The position numbers and the translations under genes were made by a program. Under the pieces are notes generated by a model, which had not been told where the DNA came from, searched no databases, and saw only the letters and a list, made by a program, of their open reading frames with translations. This document shows, one piece after another, positions 36,240 through 48,454 of a DNA stretch of 64,000 nucleotides (positions are counted from its first letter, which is position 1; every line of letters begins with the position of its first letter). Source of the stretch: Anisakis pegreffii (taxonomy: Eukaryota > Nematoda > Chromadorea > Rhabditida > Anisakidae); the NCBI GenBank assembly GCA_035041965.1, contig JAPYMA010000663.1, positions 62,001 through 126,000 on the forward strand, given 5' to 3'.

Positions 36240-36639
36240 ATGACAAGTACCATTAAACTAGCGAATCGCTACGCAACAAACTACTGTAGTTTATTTGAAC
36301 GGAATGAATTGAATGGAAATGAAGAGCAGAATGAAAATGTGAGTACTTCTTTCATTTGAACTCACACATACGATTAAGTTGGATTCAACTGAATAGCAGG
36401 ACATAGCTGAGTAACTCTGGCAAATGATGATAGCAAATGGGAATTGACAGCAGCAGCAATTTTGCATCGGTTCTTTTAGGAATGTTCCTATTGTCAGACG
36501 GCATTTGAATGGGCATGCAAATAAATAATTTGTTTGACAGGAATGCAGTGATGTTATGGAACGGAAGCTTTTCGACAATGCCATCGAATTGTTTTCGTTG
36601 AATCTCAATGGTAACGCAAAGAAATTGAAGAACCGTTGA
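36240..36639 (+). CDS. Candidate small divergent gene, two exons
   Basis: Exon 1 (36240-36338) encodes 33 residues starting MTSTIKLANRYATNYCSLFE and ending NGNEEQNEN at an AAT|GTGAGT donor. Exon 2 (36541-36639) follows TTTGACAG and encodes ECSDVMERKLFDNAIELFSL and NLNGNAKKLKNR before TGA. Both are phase 0, giving 65 residues. Another acceptor (TTGACAG at about 36453) would insert a different 25-residue end. A further donor within exon 2 (AATG|GTAACG) could extend the gene. No family is recognised. Splice signals and a plausible hydrophilic product are the only support. Confidence 0.4.
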
Positions 36640-38111
36640 TTTCTTTCACTGGACCGAGAAGAAATTCGTCAATTTCAGTCCGGAAAACAGGTGACTAAGT
36701 GAGGAAGGTAGACGAAGGTATTATAGCGTCTCAAGAATGTCGTTTGCAATCAAGGTGAGACACTGCAGCATTGTTTACGTGGAATATCGATGTGACTGCG
36801 TTGATTAACGAGAATTTCGTTGACCTTCGAACATTGTAGGATGACGTGATGTTGTTGTGATGATTGTACATTGAACACTCAATGATCACATTGTCAGCAC
36901 ACTCGTCGCATTCATAAACACAGATCTATCCGGCTGAATGAGAGAGAAATCGTTATGCAAAAGCAAATGAAAGAGGAGCAGTTGATGGGGAGATAATGCA
37001 CATCTGATTGTGAGCAGTAACTGCGTTATGATATAAGCTGTGCTTGCTATTTAGTAAACTACAAGCTGTAAGGAAGTTTATTAGTTCAGAGGGAAATTAG
37101 ATAGTTTATTGCAATCCGTTTTCAGTTGGAATACATTGAAAATCTTGAGGAATACCAATGCTTTTGCATTTTGACGAACTGAATGAATTGATTGAACTGA
37201 TTGAAAACACTTCGTAAGAAGGTCATGATATCAATTGGGCAGACAACCTCGCATGTCCTATGCTTGTAATTTTAAGGTTAACTTAGGTGTGGATACAGAA
37301 TCAGATATAAAATTCTAAAGTGGAAATATGCAATGCTGGTGTAGGCTCCTTTATCTAAACCCGAATTCACATTCCATCATTTGGAAGTCCGACTGACCTT
37401 CGAAACTGTTCGGATATGGCAACTCCGATGCCATCCACCACTGCTATACACACATCCGTTAAATCTCATCGTAGAAGTGAAATGTTATCCGTATTGTTAG
37501 TTGTGGCAATGCTTATTGGATATCTGCAATTGGACCACGCCTCTTTCACTATTGACAAACTGCACGACGAGCGATTAGCTTAGCTTTGTTGACCAGCTGT
37601 TTCCGACGACAAACTGTTCAAGTAGTGGTGATGAGTTCGGATGCAGCATTTTTGTGTTTTTATGCTGATTGTCTTATTAATTAAAGTTAATATATCAACT
37701 ATTCGTATGATATCGACAACATTGGTTAGGGTGAGTATCAGTTTGGATGGAATGTGGAAAATTGACCGTCACGAACTACCGGGCCAGACTAGAAGTTTGC
37801 GAAGTCTTAGCTTGACCAAGCAAATCTTGGCCAAAGTGGGCCCGACAAGTCTTAGCCCGATCTGCTGGCAGATCTTGGTCTAGCCCGTTGGTCAGGGACT
37901 GGCAATTCAGTAATCCTTCAGTTTGGGTGGTGGGAAGGGAACACTTAAATATCCTTCTGTGATGCTTGAACTAGTGAATATTGAGAATCTCTCACGAAGA
38001 AAGTATTCTAGCGTAAAACATGCAACGTTTGCACGGAAAGGAATCTATCGAGTAGTAGCTGTGTTGTATGTTTGGTGTAAGATGTTATTTATGGTGTGGT
38101 TACAGGTTTGG
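36640..38111. other. Upstream region of the kinase gene
   Basis: No supported exon. A GC-rich block at 37778-37905 has short complementary stretches, such as GATCTGCTGGCAGATC and repeated CTTGG/CCAAG, and may fold into a hairpin. The 80-codon ORF over it (37641-37883) looks accidental. Confidence 0.45.
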
Positions 38112-41100
38112 ATGATGAGCAATACGAACGGACCAGAGTTGATGGATAGTCAGGACGATGACGAGAAGGCAGGCTATGAGTGCACACTCACGCAGAAAGA
38201 GAGTCAGTTCAGTCAACTTCTAAACGTTAGTAGTTCTGATGGCATTTGGTTTTATGCATTTTGTTGAACTGGATTAGGTACACTATCAATATATTTCTAC
38301 TTGATGGGCATTAATTAGATGAGAAAAGAGCTGAGAAAAAAAACAACCGTTCCGATTTACATTTTAATTTTCAACATTTCTTTGCTATCATCAAGTGAGA
38401 TTCCGTATCAGTCTGACAGATCCAAATTTCTCTATATGTTGAAATGGAAGAAGTTTCCGATAAGGTTTTTTTCAGTGGAGTTTTGATTGTAGGTAAACGT
38501 AATGACTCACGTTTGAGCCACAGCTAGGTCGTGAATCTGTTCGACGTGAAAGATGGACTTCAGTTTTTTAATGAATGTTGATGCATTTATAATTGGCTAT
38601 TTTTCAGTATCGAAGTATCGAAGAAGATCAATTAGATCAGAAGAAGTACGCAACTTTACATCCAATGGATCGTGGCCTCAACCAAATCGGCAAGTTACTA
38701 TCGTATTCAGACATCAATGGGTTTTTAATCCTTTGAACATAACTTCCATCACTTTGTTCTATTATGTTAACATGTGAATTATTCTGTTCCAATGGAACCA
38801 ATAATCAGAGATTCATTACTTAGAATCATATTATTAGATTCTTTCAATCTTATTTTCCACTGTCAGATACACGATGTACACGATTGTGAGGTGATGCCTT
38901 AAAGTGATTTTATTTCGACGTTTTTTCTATGCACGGGGAAACGTTGAAAAATGATTGAATTTTTCCACTCTATGAGCTTTTTTCTTTTCATTTTTTATTT
39001 GCCATTTTTGTTTGTTTTTTTCAGTTCTTTACACGGAATTCTTTGGATTCGGTCGTAATCCAGACTTTGTGGATTTTTGTGATTTTCACGAACTGGCATC
39101 CGGTGAGAGTGTGCGTCTTTTGAGTAGTGTGAGTACGAAACATTGCTATATTCAACGGGTATCGTTAGTTTCATCGTATTCTTAAATTATTCCGGAAAAC
39201 TAAAGTCTTATTCGTTTAATTATTTTCATCTGTCATCTCATTTATTGTTCGTTCTCATTTATTCCAATATGCACTTTATTGTGTTTATCTTACGTGATAA
39301 GCCTAAAATGTCACTGATCAGATTGTTTGCATGATCGTGTTTAATTAAGCATGTATTGAAGATGGTTTGTCTGTGCTGCAGTTGAACCATTAAGAAATAT
39401 TTAAGGATTTTGAGGGAGGACGAACGTATCTGCACGATACGAGTCGTTATGGGACATTTGTGAATGAGAAGTTGATTGGCAGAGGCGAATGTCGATTACT
39501 TCAAAGCGGTGATATCATCAGTGTTGGCGATCCGAAATTCTTCGGTTACTTCTTTCAGTGGTGTTACGTTCTTTCGAGTTTTCATTCAATAAGGAATGGA
39601 AATTTTACTGTATAGATGTCTGATGAGAGTAGCGTATCGAACACACAGTGACTGACTGGATTTTTGTCGAATTATAAGAAATTTCAGTTTATATGTACGT
39701 CGAAAGAAGTACTGAAGGAAAGGATCATCCACCGTCGCTAACGGAACGTTACTTCGTTTCGAATTATCTCATCGGTGAAGGTGCTATGGGCAAGGTGTTC
39801 ATTGCAAATATTGTTCTTTTACAATTCACAATTTAAAGTTTGAATTCTCACTCTATGTTTTGAGAGATGATTCTGTTTAGATGTAATTGTCAGTTTTCTG
39901 GAGTTTTCACGCTCTGGGTTCCATTTTCGTAGGTGTATCCCTATTCTTTAAATCATAGAATTTGTTTTTGGACAATCAAAAGTTGTAAATCGTCACACTA
40001 AGTAACTTTGAACTATCAGTTAAAGCCCTTTAAATATCCAACACTTTTGCTAAAAGATTCACGAAAGTATAAAGTTGTCAACGTGAATGAAATGATTTAC
40101 TGAAGCTAAAAACCTATTGCAATAATGTGATGTGTTCAAGCACAAGCAGTTATTTGTTCAACGTTCATTTGAAGGTTTTCATGGGTAAACGACGTTCAAA
40201 CGCCTCAGTGAGTGTTGCAATAAAGGTGATTGCGAAGAGAGGATTATCATTATCAAGGGATCACAGCTCAGAGTCTGGCTTTGGTTCATCAACCGAACTG
40301 ATTCGACGTGAAGTGGACATCATGCTTAGCATTAAACATGTTCGCTTTGATGCCTATTTTTTTTTTCATTTTCTAAATTTCACTGTTCACGTTTTTGGAA
40401 AGAATTTTATCTTTACTATTAGGGCGTGGTTTGTGATTGTTTGATTCAATCTTATTAACATCATTAGCATTTGGTGTTTCATGATGAGCTGTTGAGTTTT
40501 TATGAGGTGTTATTTTAAAAAATCTTAAGGGGTTTTTGATGAAATTGGTATCATAAATCTTGAGATTGTGTGCACTTCGATTGAGATGGTAACTGTTGAA
40601 GTTGTTTACTGATCAGCTATCGATTAAGGCAAATTGTGTGCAATTGGAATATGTGTGTGAATCATCGAAAATGGCTTACATTGTGATGGAATATATCGAA
40701 GGCGGCGAGTTATTCTCACGTATTGTTGATGAGAGGAATATGGGCAAAGGACTTGGTGAAGGGCTGACGAAGTTTTATGCGTGGCAAATGCTCAACGCGT
40801 TGCAGGTTTTTGATTATTTTGATCTCATTCATATTATCAGTAGTGCTATTGTTGTCTTCATCGATATTGCTTCATCACTATCATTAAGATACAACTATTG
40901 CATTGAGTTGCCATTTTCTTCAATTGCTGTGGTCTTGTTTTGACATCCATTGTTATATGTGGTCAAGCATTCAACCAGTCGAGTGGTTGACCACATTCAA
41001 GTTGCAGTTTGCGTTCGTGTTAAGAATTCGAATCCGAACGAGTACTCTGTTTCAGTTCCTTCATAAAACGAAGATCGTTCATCGTGACATCAAACCCGAG

Positions 41101-42102
41101 AATGTTTTACTGCTTAAAAAGGATGTATATACCGTTCTGAAAGTTAGTTTTCATTGTTCTGATTTCTTTTATCGTGAATTGTCGACGATTCAGTGGATGG
41201 TCGTTCCTTGAAAATTGTTCGCATGAATTGAGTTTGATCCGCTGTTAATACGTGTCTTCATGTACTCCCGGATTTTCCGACTCCAGTTTCCAGTTGGTTG
41301 CTATCAACAGAAATGCTTATATATTGAGAAATTACCTGATGGTTATGCGTCTACGAATACATTTTAACTTTGTTCATTGTTCCATTTCAGTTGTCAGATT
41401 TCGGTTTGAGTAGAGCTTATGATAACACAATGCAAACATTCTGTGGTACTCAGTGTTATATGGCACCTGAGCTGTGGAAAGCGGAGCCGAGATATCGAGC
41501 TGAAGTTGATATGTGGGCATTGGGTGCAGTTCTGTTCACGTGCATTTGTGGTTATCCACCGTTTTCGAATGAGTACACTGATATGCCGCTGAAGCAGCAA
41601 ATTGCGAAGGGTTCGTTTCACATTCATATTCGCTGAATGTCCAAAAAGTATTTGTGTCAGCTATCCCATTCTGTGTTGTTAAGAAATTTCACTAACCGAT
41701 TTATTTTTGTGGAGAAATCAATCTTGTCTGGAAGTATATTGTTGTTGGACTTTGTTTTTGTTTCACTCATTATTGACGAGTATTAAGAATATTAATTCCC
41801 ATGATTGATTCAGTATGATTTTGCTGTTTCAGGTCGTTTGATTTATTACAGTGTTTGGAAGGAAATATCGAAGAAAGCGCAACGCTTTATTCGTAAGATG
41901 TTACGAGTGGACGTATATCAGAGAATAACGGCACCTGAGGCGATCCGTGACGAATGGTTCGATGATCCAATCGTCGAGAAAGCGAAAAACTTGGTTCAGG
42001 CTTATTCGGTGAGTTCGCTACTTATTTCTCTTTTCGGTGTTCATACGCGTCAGCATCGATAATTATTTTATCTTTTCTCCATTCCAGCTATTGCTGTCAT
42101 AG
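38112..42102 (+). CDS. chk-2: CHK2-type checkpoint kinase (SQ/TQ, FHA, kinase)
   Basis: Serine/threonine kinase activated by ATM/ATR-type kinases in the DNA-damage or meiotic checkpoint. Eleven exons: 38112-38225, 38608-38689, 39025-39158, 39406-39544, 39688-39794, 40175-40339, 40629-40805, 41056-41142, 41391-41610, 41833-42008 and 42088-42102. They phase to 471 residues. Residues 1-38 hold four SQ/TQ sites (S13, T27, S31, S34). The FHA domain spans about 45-160: FGFGR (R76), STKH (S102, H105) and SRYGTFVN (123-130), the phosphothreonine pocket. The kinase runs from about 178: GEGAMG loop, VAIK Lys209, Glu238, HRDIKPEN Asp317, SDFG Asp338 and MAPE 359-362. GYPPFS follows, so all catalytic residues are present. 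Exon 2 appears to end in a GC donor. The last exon codes only LLLS before TAG and is the least certain. Exon 4 could end 11 bp later. Confidence 0.9.
38690..39024 (+). other. Probable GC-AG intron of the kinase gene
   Basis: Exon 2 must leave one base to enter exon 3 in the FHA frame. The only strong site that does so is ATCG|GCAAGT, which matches the GC-AG donor pattern. It joins GLNQI to LYTEFFGFGR through a GTT Val codon, giving a normal FHA strand length. The acceptor is TTTTTTTCAG. Confidence 0.65.
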
Positions 42103-45100
42103 TTTAATATTGGTCGTGCATTGGGTACAGTCAGTGGTAGTATTTAAAAATGCGCACATTTAGTTGGAGTTCATCTTTTTTTTGATGGAATGTGCTCAAG
42201 CTTGTCGGAAATTCTTTCAGTATTTTGCATATCTCCGGTTCAGTGAAATTCTATTTTTATGAATAGTGTCTAACAAGCAAAATTGCAGAAAATGCATGCA
42301 ATACCGTTGGATAATTTGGGTGTCGCTCAGTAAAGGTATGTTCTTTGATGATCACGTCTTCGGTTCACTGAAACACTGTTCAAACAGATGGATTCACTTG
42401 CACCCTAGTAAACTCATAAACTGAATGTTACTCTGTAATTGTTATGCGAATGCTGTGTAAAGTTTTTTCATGCTGATATTCTTGTAAAGTGCGTCTCTTT
42501 GATATCATGTGATATCACACACTGCAGATCCTTTCATCGTCCTATTATTGTTGCAAATCCTATTGTTTGAAATATGTTTTTCATTATCTTTGAAAGTTAT
42601 AATTACTCTTGATTAGATGAAAATTTTTGACGATTACTCGTTTTATTCTTTTATTCATTCATCGTTATTGTTTCATTTAAAGATCGTGCAAAAATCTTTC
42701 ATGTTCACATTAACTACCTTATCAGTGCCTCCTCCATCAACTTGTCTCAAATCGATTGCATACGAATGATTAATATTCAATTACGCTGTGTTCTGCTCAA
42801 TCGTTATTCTAACATTGCTTAGTAATTCATTTCCGCAATCGTATCTAACGATTCGATTCGAATGTTCTTGTTGATGATATCGCTTTCAGATGCGTTTTGT
42901 TCCAGTTAACGCTCCTTATGACGCATATCTGAACGCTTTTGTCTGTTGTTGTGCGCTGTACAGTTCGTGTTATCTTGTTACGCAGCAAATCATCATGCAA
43001 GTAAGGTGATGTACTGAACAATTGTTTAAACGTAGTTGTATATTTGTGTGTGTGTATGATCTCGAGGTTGTAATTGTTTTGGAGTGATCGTCAACCCCAA
43101 CGTAAATGTTGATGTTCACTTCAGAAACAATCAATTCATTAGTCCGATTTAATATTTTACGATTTTATTTCATTTTTGATCTCTTATTTTTTCTTCGATG
43201 TGCACTTATTCCTTACTGTTATATTCTAGACCGGTGTTTCTTAATCGAATATCACTGAAAACGTTTGCAGGTATTATCAATGATGCATTTCTTACCATAA
43301 CAATTTGTCAATTAATCATTTCGAAACATTCAATCGCTATATTTGTTTCGAAACATTCAATTCTCTAATATCAGTGTTTAGTCAGTATACTGGTGTGCTT
43401 GAGGTTCACTCCCACTTCATAGATAAATTGCATTTCTTGGTTAAGTTATCGCTGTTGTTGTCGTTATTGCTGAGAGCTTATCATGATTTGCAGCTTATCT
43501 AGTGGTGACATGTGCGCATGCTTTAAATAATTATGCTGTGAGCATCCTGAAGAAGTTAACCATTTTGTGTGCTTCTTATGCAAAAATATCACCGAACAAC
43601 TATTCAGTTCAGTGTGATGTTTTTTTTTTTGGTATGCTGAATCATGCAATTCTACGATATTGTCATACACTGCTGATAGAATTTTTATATGTTTAAAACT
43701 CAATAGCACGATTAAGCTTACAGTTAGTAATTTCTTGATAGATGGGTAATCGAGAACGGGATGAAACGTTTCGTTCAGAAGTAAGCGATATTGCGATTGG
43801 TAGTGGATCATATTATAGCATTTTTATTGAATGAATCTCTTTTCAATTTCTCAACATGCCTTTGTTGCATTTATGAACATTTGTTATATCTGTTTTTTGT
43901 TTTGTTGCGTGTATTCTTTCGCATCTGTATTGCTTATCAAAAATTCGTTTTATTTTTGTACATATGTACGCTGTTGAAATTTTAGAAACTTTCGTCAAAT
44001 TTCTATGCTCAAATATGATATATGAATAGTTTAAATAAATCTATTTTACATGTGCGTCGAATACGGCGAACACGTCGAACGAACACAACTGAATTGTGAG
44101 CGTTAACGTGCAGTGCAATTTGATCTCTCGAAACGATTGATTTGATTCAATTCAGTGTGAGCCTGTCGTGACTTTTTGACTTATTGTGCTGGGCTGCACA
44201 ACGATTTGGTAGCGCTCCACTGATTTGACACCGGCTCGTTTTGGAGCAAAGTATAGAAGGCGTTAAGGCGATTAGCTGCATTAGCTGCATGTCCAGAGCC
44301 AAAAAATTCCTATCCATAGTGTTGAATGATTAACGAATACGTAGGTGGTGTTAGTGGGTGCATTTACAGTGGGTCGATGAGAATGCGATGGTTGTTCTGA
44401 TGAAAAAATTCAAGAGCGCGTGAGAATCCAAAAATATGAGTGGCTGATAAAATATCAATAAATGGACGACGGTAGTCGTAAAGCTGTAAATAGATGGTGT
44501 TTTTTTTCGTTGATTATAAATAATGCTGTTGATGAATCAAGCAACTGTGCATCCATCCACCTCTTCATGCACAGTTTTGTACTATGCGCTTGCTTGCAAA
44601 CGGAAGCAAGAAAAAACTATCGATTCAATGTGAACAGCATCAGTCAGTCATTGGCACGTTCGTTCTGCTGAGGAGCATAAGGAGCAGCAAAACGTTTTAT
44701 AGCATCAAGCAGTATTTATTCATTGCCGATATTCATACGAACTGATTTGCACGTTTTCGAATGATTATCATTCGACTGTTGAAAACGCATGTAGATAATG
44801 ATGATAATCGTATCACTATTACTATTGCATGCATCACTTTTTTCTATTCTCTGTCGGTGAGCAGTGTAAAGCCCCACTATTTTTTTCAGATTCTTCTTTC
44901 ATATTATTTACATCACTGCGTTTTGTCAACGTTGATAATGCTTGTTAAGTGAAATAATGAAAATTGGTCCAAGTTCTCCATCGATTTGGTGGAGTCGGCG
45001 TGAAGGGAATTAATTATCATGCATCCATCGAGCAGACAGTCAGTCATATTCGCTCATTATCGTATACGTTTTCCTTCCACTTTTGCAGTTTGTTTCCACA

Positions 45101-46740
45101 TTTGAATCATAAATATTTAGGAAATCGATAGGTTTGTATTTTTTGTTGCCATTCGGCACATCGGTTCAAGATGATTTTTATCGGTAGTAAAATAGCGATA
45201 AGATTATCATTGCAATCATCATTGACATCACCATAAGCATGCTTATCAATGAACGATTGCACTGTCATGGCGACATTCAGTCTGCATTGATGGTTAGTCT
45301 GCAAGTGCAACTGTGATCGCGTTCGTTCGAATAAATGAACGAATAACCATGTGCAATCATTGTGTGTATGTCTGCAAGTGCATTAAGAGCATGAGATCTC
45401 GTTCCTTGAATCTTCATCCTAAGATTTATTATGATCTGAAAAATTCGACACATCGCACTTTATATGATTTTAATGATATGTGCATCTTGAATTGTGTGTA
45501 TTAATCATTCCCACTTCATTTATATCCCTTAATATCTTTTCTTTATCACCAAAGCGGCCATAAATGAATATACCGTTACATGTGGCAGCACGCTATCTCG
45601 GCCTTCGTTCTAAACTTGAAGAAAGAATTGATTGTAAAGTTTTGAATTCATTCGAAGACAACACAAGATTTGATGATATTAGTCGATTACACTTTGAATA
45701 CTTTCATTTGCTTTACCCAATACCCCAAAACAGTCGGTGTTTCGCATATGCAGTATATTACTGCATTTATAATCAATTACACAAAGCAGTTGTACCAATT
45801 CGTATTATGTAAAAATGCATGAAATACTTGTGCTGAATGATGCGACATTTTTCACCTGATACTAACTGTAGAGTTAGAATGCCAAAGTTATTTCCGGTTG
45901 CATAAGCAGTTTCTTAAATGAATTTATCGTAATATATACGAATGTGGTGTCACATCGTGATGATTGAAGACCACAAAACTAATCACATCTTAAATGTGGC
46001 CATCTGAAAAGGTTCAGTCATTAAACAAGTGATAATCGAAGCACATTCCCAATTTTCTCTCTAAAACTGCCCTTCTCTTCAGGCTGCTCTTATGTGCGTT
46101 TAAGTGAACAAGTATTACATTTCTGTCTGTACACCAACATGAAAAGTTCCTTTTTTCGACTGCTTCTATTGTCACTTTTAGTAAGAGGTTACTTCTAATA
46201 CGATGTGGAACGAAACATTGAATTGAATGGCTAGATTTGAATTGCTCTGCTTACTGACCAAACGAAATGTTGTCTGGATAGCACCTGAGGAATGTAGTTA
46301 TTGAGGGAATTGATCAATCCAGGTTGATGTCATCCTCATCGTTATCATCAGATGTAATCACTCTGAATATTTGCTTTTTCCAAAAACTTTGCTCTTTTCA
46401 TTCGTTTTTCAGTCGTACTTTTTCTTATTTTTACCGAATGTCTTCTTTATTATGTCTTCTCCACCCATTTCCCTTCCCTTTCAAGCCACTCACAAGATGC
46501 CTTTGAATTAGTTATCAGTTAGAAGATAGTGATTGATTGAAAAAGCAATCAGTGACAGATTATTTAAGGAATTTATATCAGTCGTGTATGGAGAACTCTC
46601 TTATCATTCGGTGTGACAGACACTCTGGTCTCAATTTGATGAGAGTATTTTTGCAATGAAAAAAAAAGTATCAAAGCTTCTCATTGGTAAAAAGATTTCA
46701 TTGAGTTACCCCTGTCGAATTGTTTTTTTTTACCCTAAAC
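42103..46740. other. Gene-poor DNA downstream of the kinase
   Basis: No ORF here has a matching splice partner or motif. The 82-codon plus-strand ORF at 45564-45812 (with YLGLRSKLEERIDCKVLNSF) is the most protein-like, but stands alone. Confidence 0.45.
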
Positions 46741-47119
46741 CAGTGGTGGCACTAGCGCTCTCGCATTTCCTTCACGCTCCAGCCTTAAGGCATACCGCCC
46801 ACCCGCTCTCTTCCAGCGGTCTAATAACTCCTTCCCGTCCCCCTTCTTTGATAATCTTCGTGATAAATCAAAAAAAAATCAACAATTCGACCAAGTGATC
46901 AAGAGGTGTCCCGTCAAGAATTTGTCGATCCTATCTATGGAATGAATCTTTTCACTGTGATCAAATACACAATTCGAAAGCGCATCTTTAAACATTTATT
47001 GAGGAATAATTTTTTTCTACAATCGCTCAACATGACTTGCTAGCTCCCTCTCAGCTGCACACTTCCAACCCTCGAATTCCCTCCCCTCTCCTCCCACCTC
47101 CCCCGTTTCAGAACCACTG
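46741..47119. mobile_element. Possible degenerate hAT-like element
   Basis: The left edge, CAGTGGTGGCACTAG, and right edge, TTTCAGAACCACTG, are CAGTGG-type inverted ends. The interior near the right end is C-rich (CCCTCCCC-like), as next to the right ends of the 28-kb family. Flanking 8-mers CCCTAAAC and CTTCATAT do not match, so the two edges may not belong to one insertion. Confidence 0.35.
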
Positions 47120-48088
47120 CTTCATATCGATCGATCATCCGTCAAAATATCCTATATTCCCGTTCCTAATTCATCATCTTGGCACTTACGAAGAAAACGA
47201 AACGATTGGTTGAGTGAAAAATTTTTTTTTCGCGAACAAAGAATCGAAACAAAAAAAAAAACGCTAGTTGAATGTGGTTCATCCTTTGTTTGGGCATAGC
47301 CACAAAGCAGCACTGTAAATTATCTCAATGAGCATTCATTAACTCAATTGAAAGTGACTCGTCACCAAGCTATCGACGATAACTTCATCAACCCACTCGT
47401 CGTCATAAATTATGATTATATCAATCGCTTTCATCACAATTTGCAGCATAATTCATTTCCGGTTGCTGTCTCCAATGATTTAAACATTTCATTAGCATTT
47501 ATTATATGATGATCATTTATGTGGTCACTGAGTTGTTTCGTTACCTCACTCAGAACTATTCACTAGGCACAACTTACTCGTTCACTTACATCACCACTCA
47601 CAAAAACATTCCATCAGCGCAACGGCCCTCAAAATCCAACTTCTCTACAATCGGCTACTTTAGCTTATCGACTATCAGCTAGCTTAAACTTATCGATTCA
47701 TTACTTTTTGTCGAGTGGAAGAAGTAACATTTCTCATTTTACTTCACTTATTTACTATCTAAAGTGCATTGCTCGCGTTCTTTTTATTCATTCAGTTGTT
47801 TTTGGAGATTATGAATCAATCAGTCGCGTTTGAAAATGTGATCGTTGACTCATTAGTTGCAAATTAAGAATTGGTTGTTCTTTTTTTCCATTTTTTTGGA
47901 GCAGTTAAAGATTGCTGACGTTCTGACGTCTTATGTAAAACACTGAATTTATTAACACTAAGGAAGCGATTTCGTCGTTTTTTAATCGAGAGCGATTTTC
48001 ACGATGAATTATTGCTCTTTTCACAATCACAGGTTATTTTCCACATCGAAGCAATTGGCAGTTATCGCTGGGTGTATTACCTCTAAGC
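47120..48088. other. Gene-poor DNA
   Basis: AT-rich with poly-A and poly-T runs near 47220-47265 and 47880-47900. No gene or named element seen. Confidence 0.45.
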
Positions 48089-48446
48089 CAGGGTTTCTCA
48101 ACCAGGGATACTCGCACTTCTTGGGGATGCGAGGCATTATAGTATTCCAGGGGTGCGAGATAACATTTCATTTTTTATACATTAAAGTTGGCGAGGACGG
48201 ATTTAAATGTATTATACATGGATATAAAGTAAGCAAGGATGGATTAATTTTTTTTTGAAAAGGCTAGAACATACTTCAGTGGTGTACACTTATCTGCACT
48301 AAAGACACTCACTGTAGTAGGTAGAAGATACAGTGTGGATGTCGGGAGAGGTGCGAGGACATTTTGACTATTCTTGTAGGGGGTGCGAGGACACCTTAAA
48401 ATCTTTTTTAAGGGATGCGGGCGAGAAAGAATGTTTAGAAGCACTG
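48089..48446 (+). mobile_element. hAT-like miniature element with target duplication
   Basis: Starts CAGGGTTTCTCAACC and ends GTTTAGAAGCACTG, whose complement CAGTGCTTCTAAAC pairs with the left end. It is flanked by CTCTAAGC (48081-48088) and CTCTAGGC (48447-48454), an 8-bp duplication with one difference. It is 358 bp long with no transposase. Internal GGTGCGAG-type motifs recur. The interior is unlike the 28-kb element, so this is a second family. Confidence 0.85.
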
Positions 48447-48454
48447 CTCTAGGC

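Noticed and set aside
37641..37883. 80-codon plus-strand ORF with a hydrophobic start as a secreted protein
   Set aside because: It runs into the GC-rich self-complementary block, has no splice partner, and its composition changes sharply midway.
38553..38777. Reading kinase exon 2 in the frame of the 74-codon ORF
   Set aside because: That frame disagrees with the phase of the SQ/TQ exon and of the FHA exon. The frame reading YATLHPMDRGLNQI gives a proper FHA strand pair.
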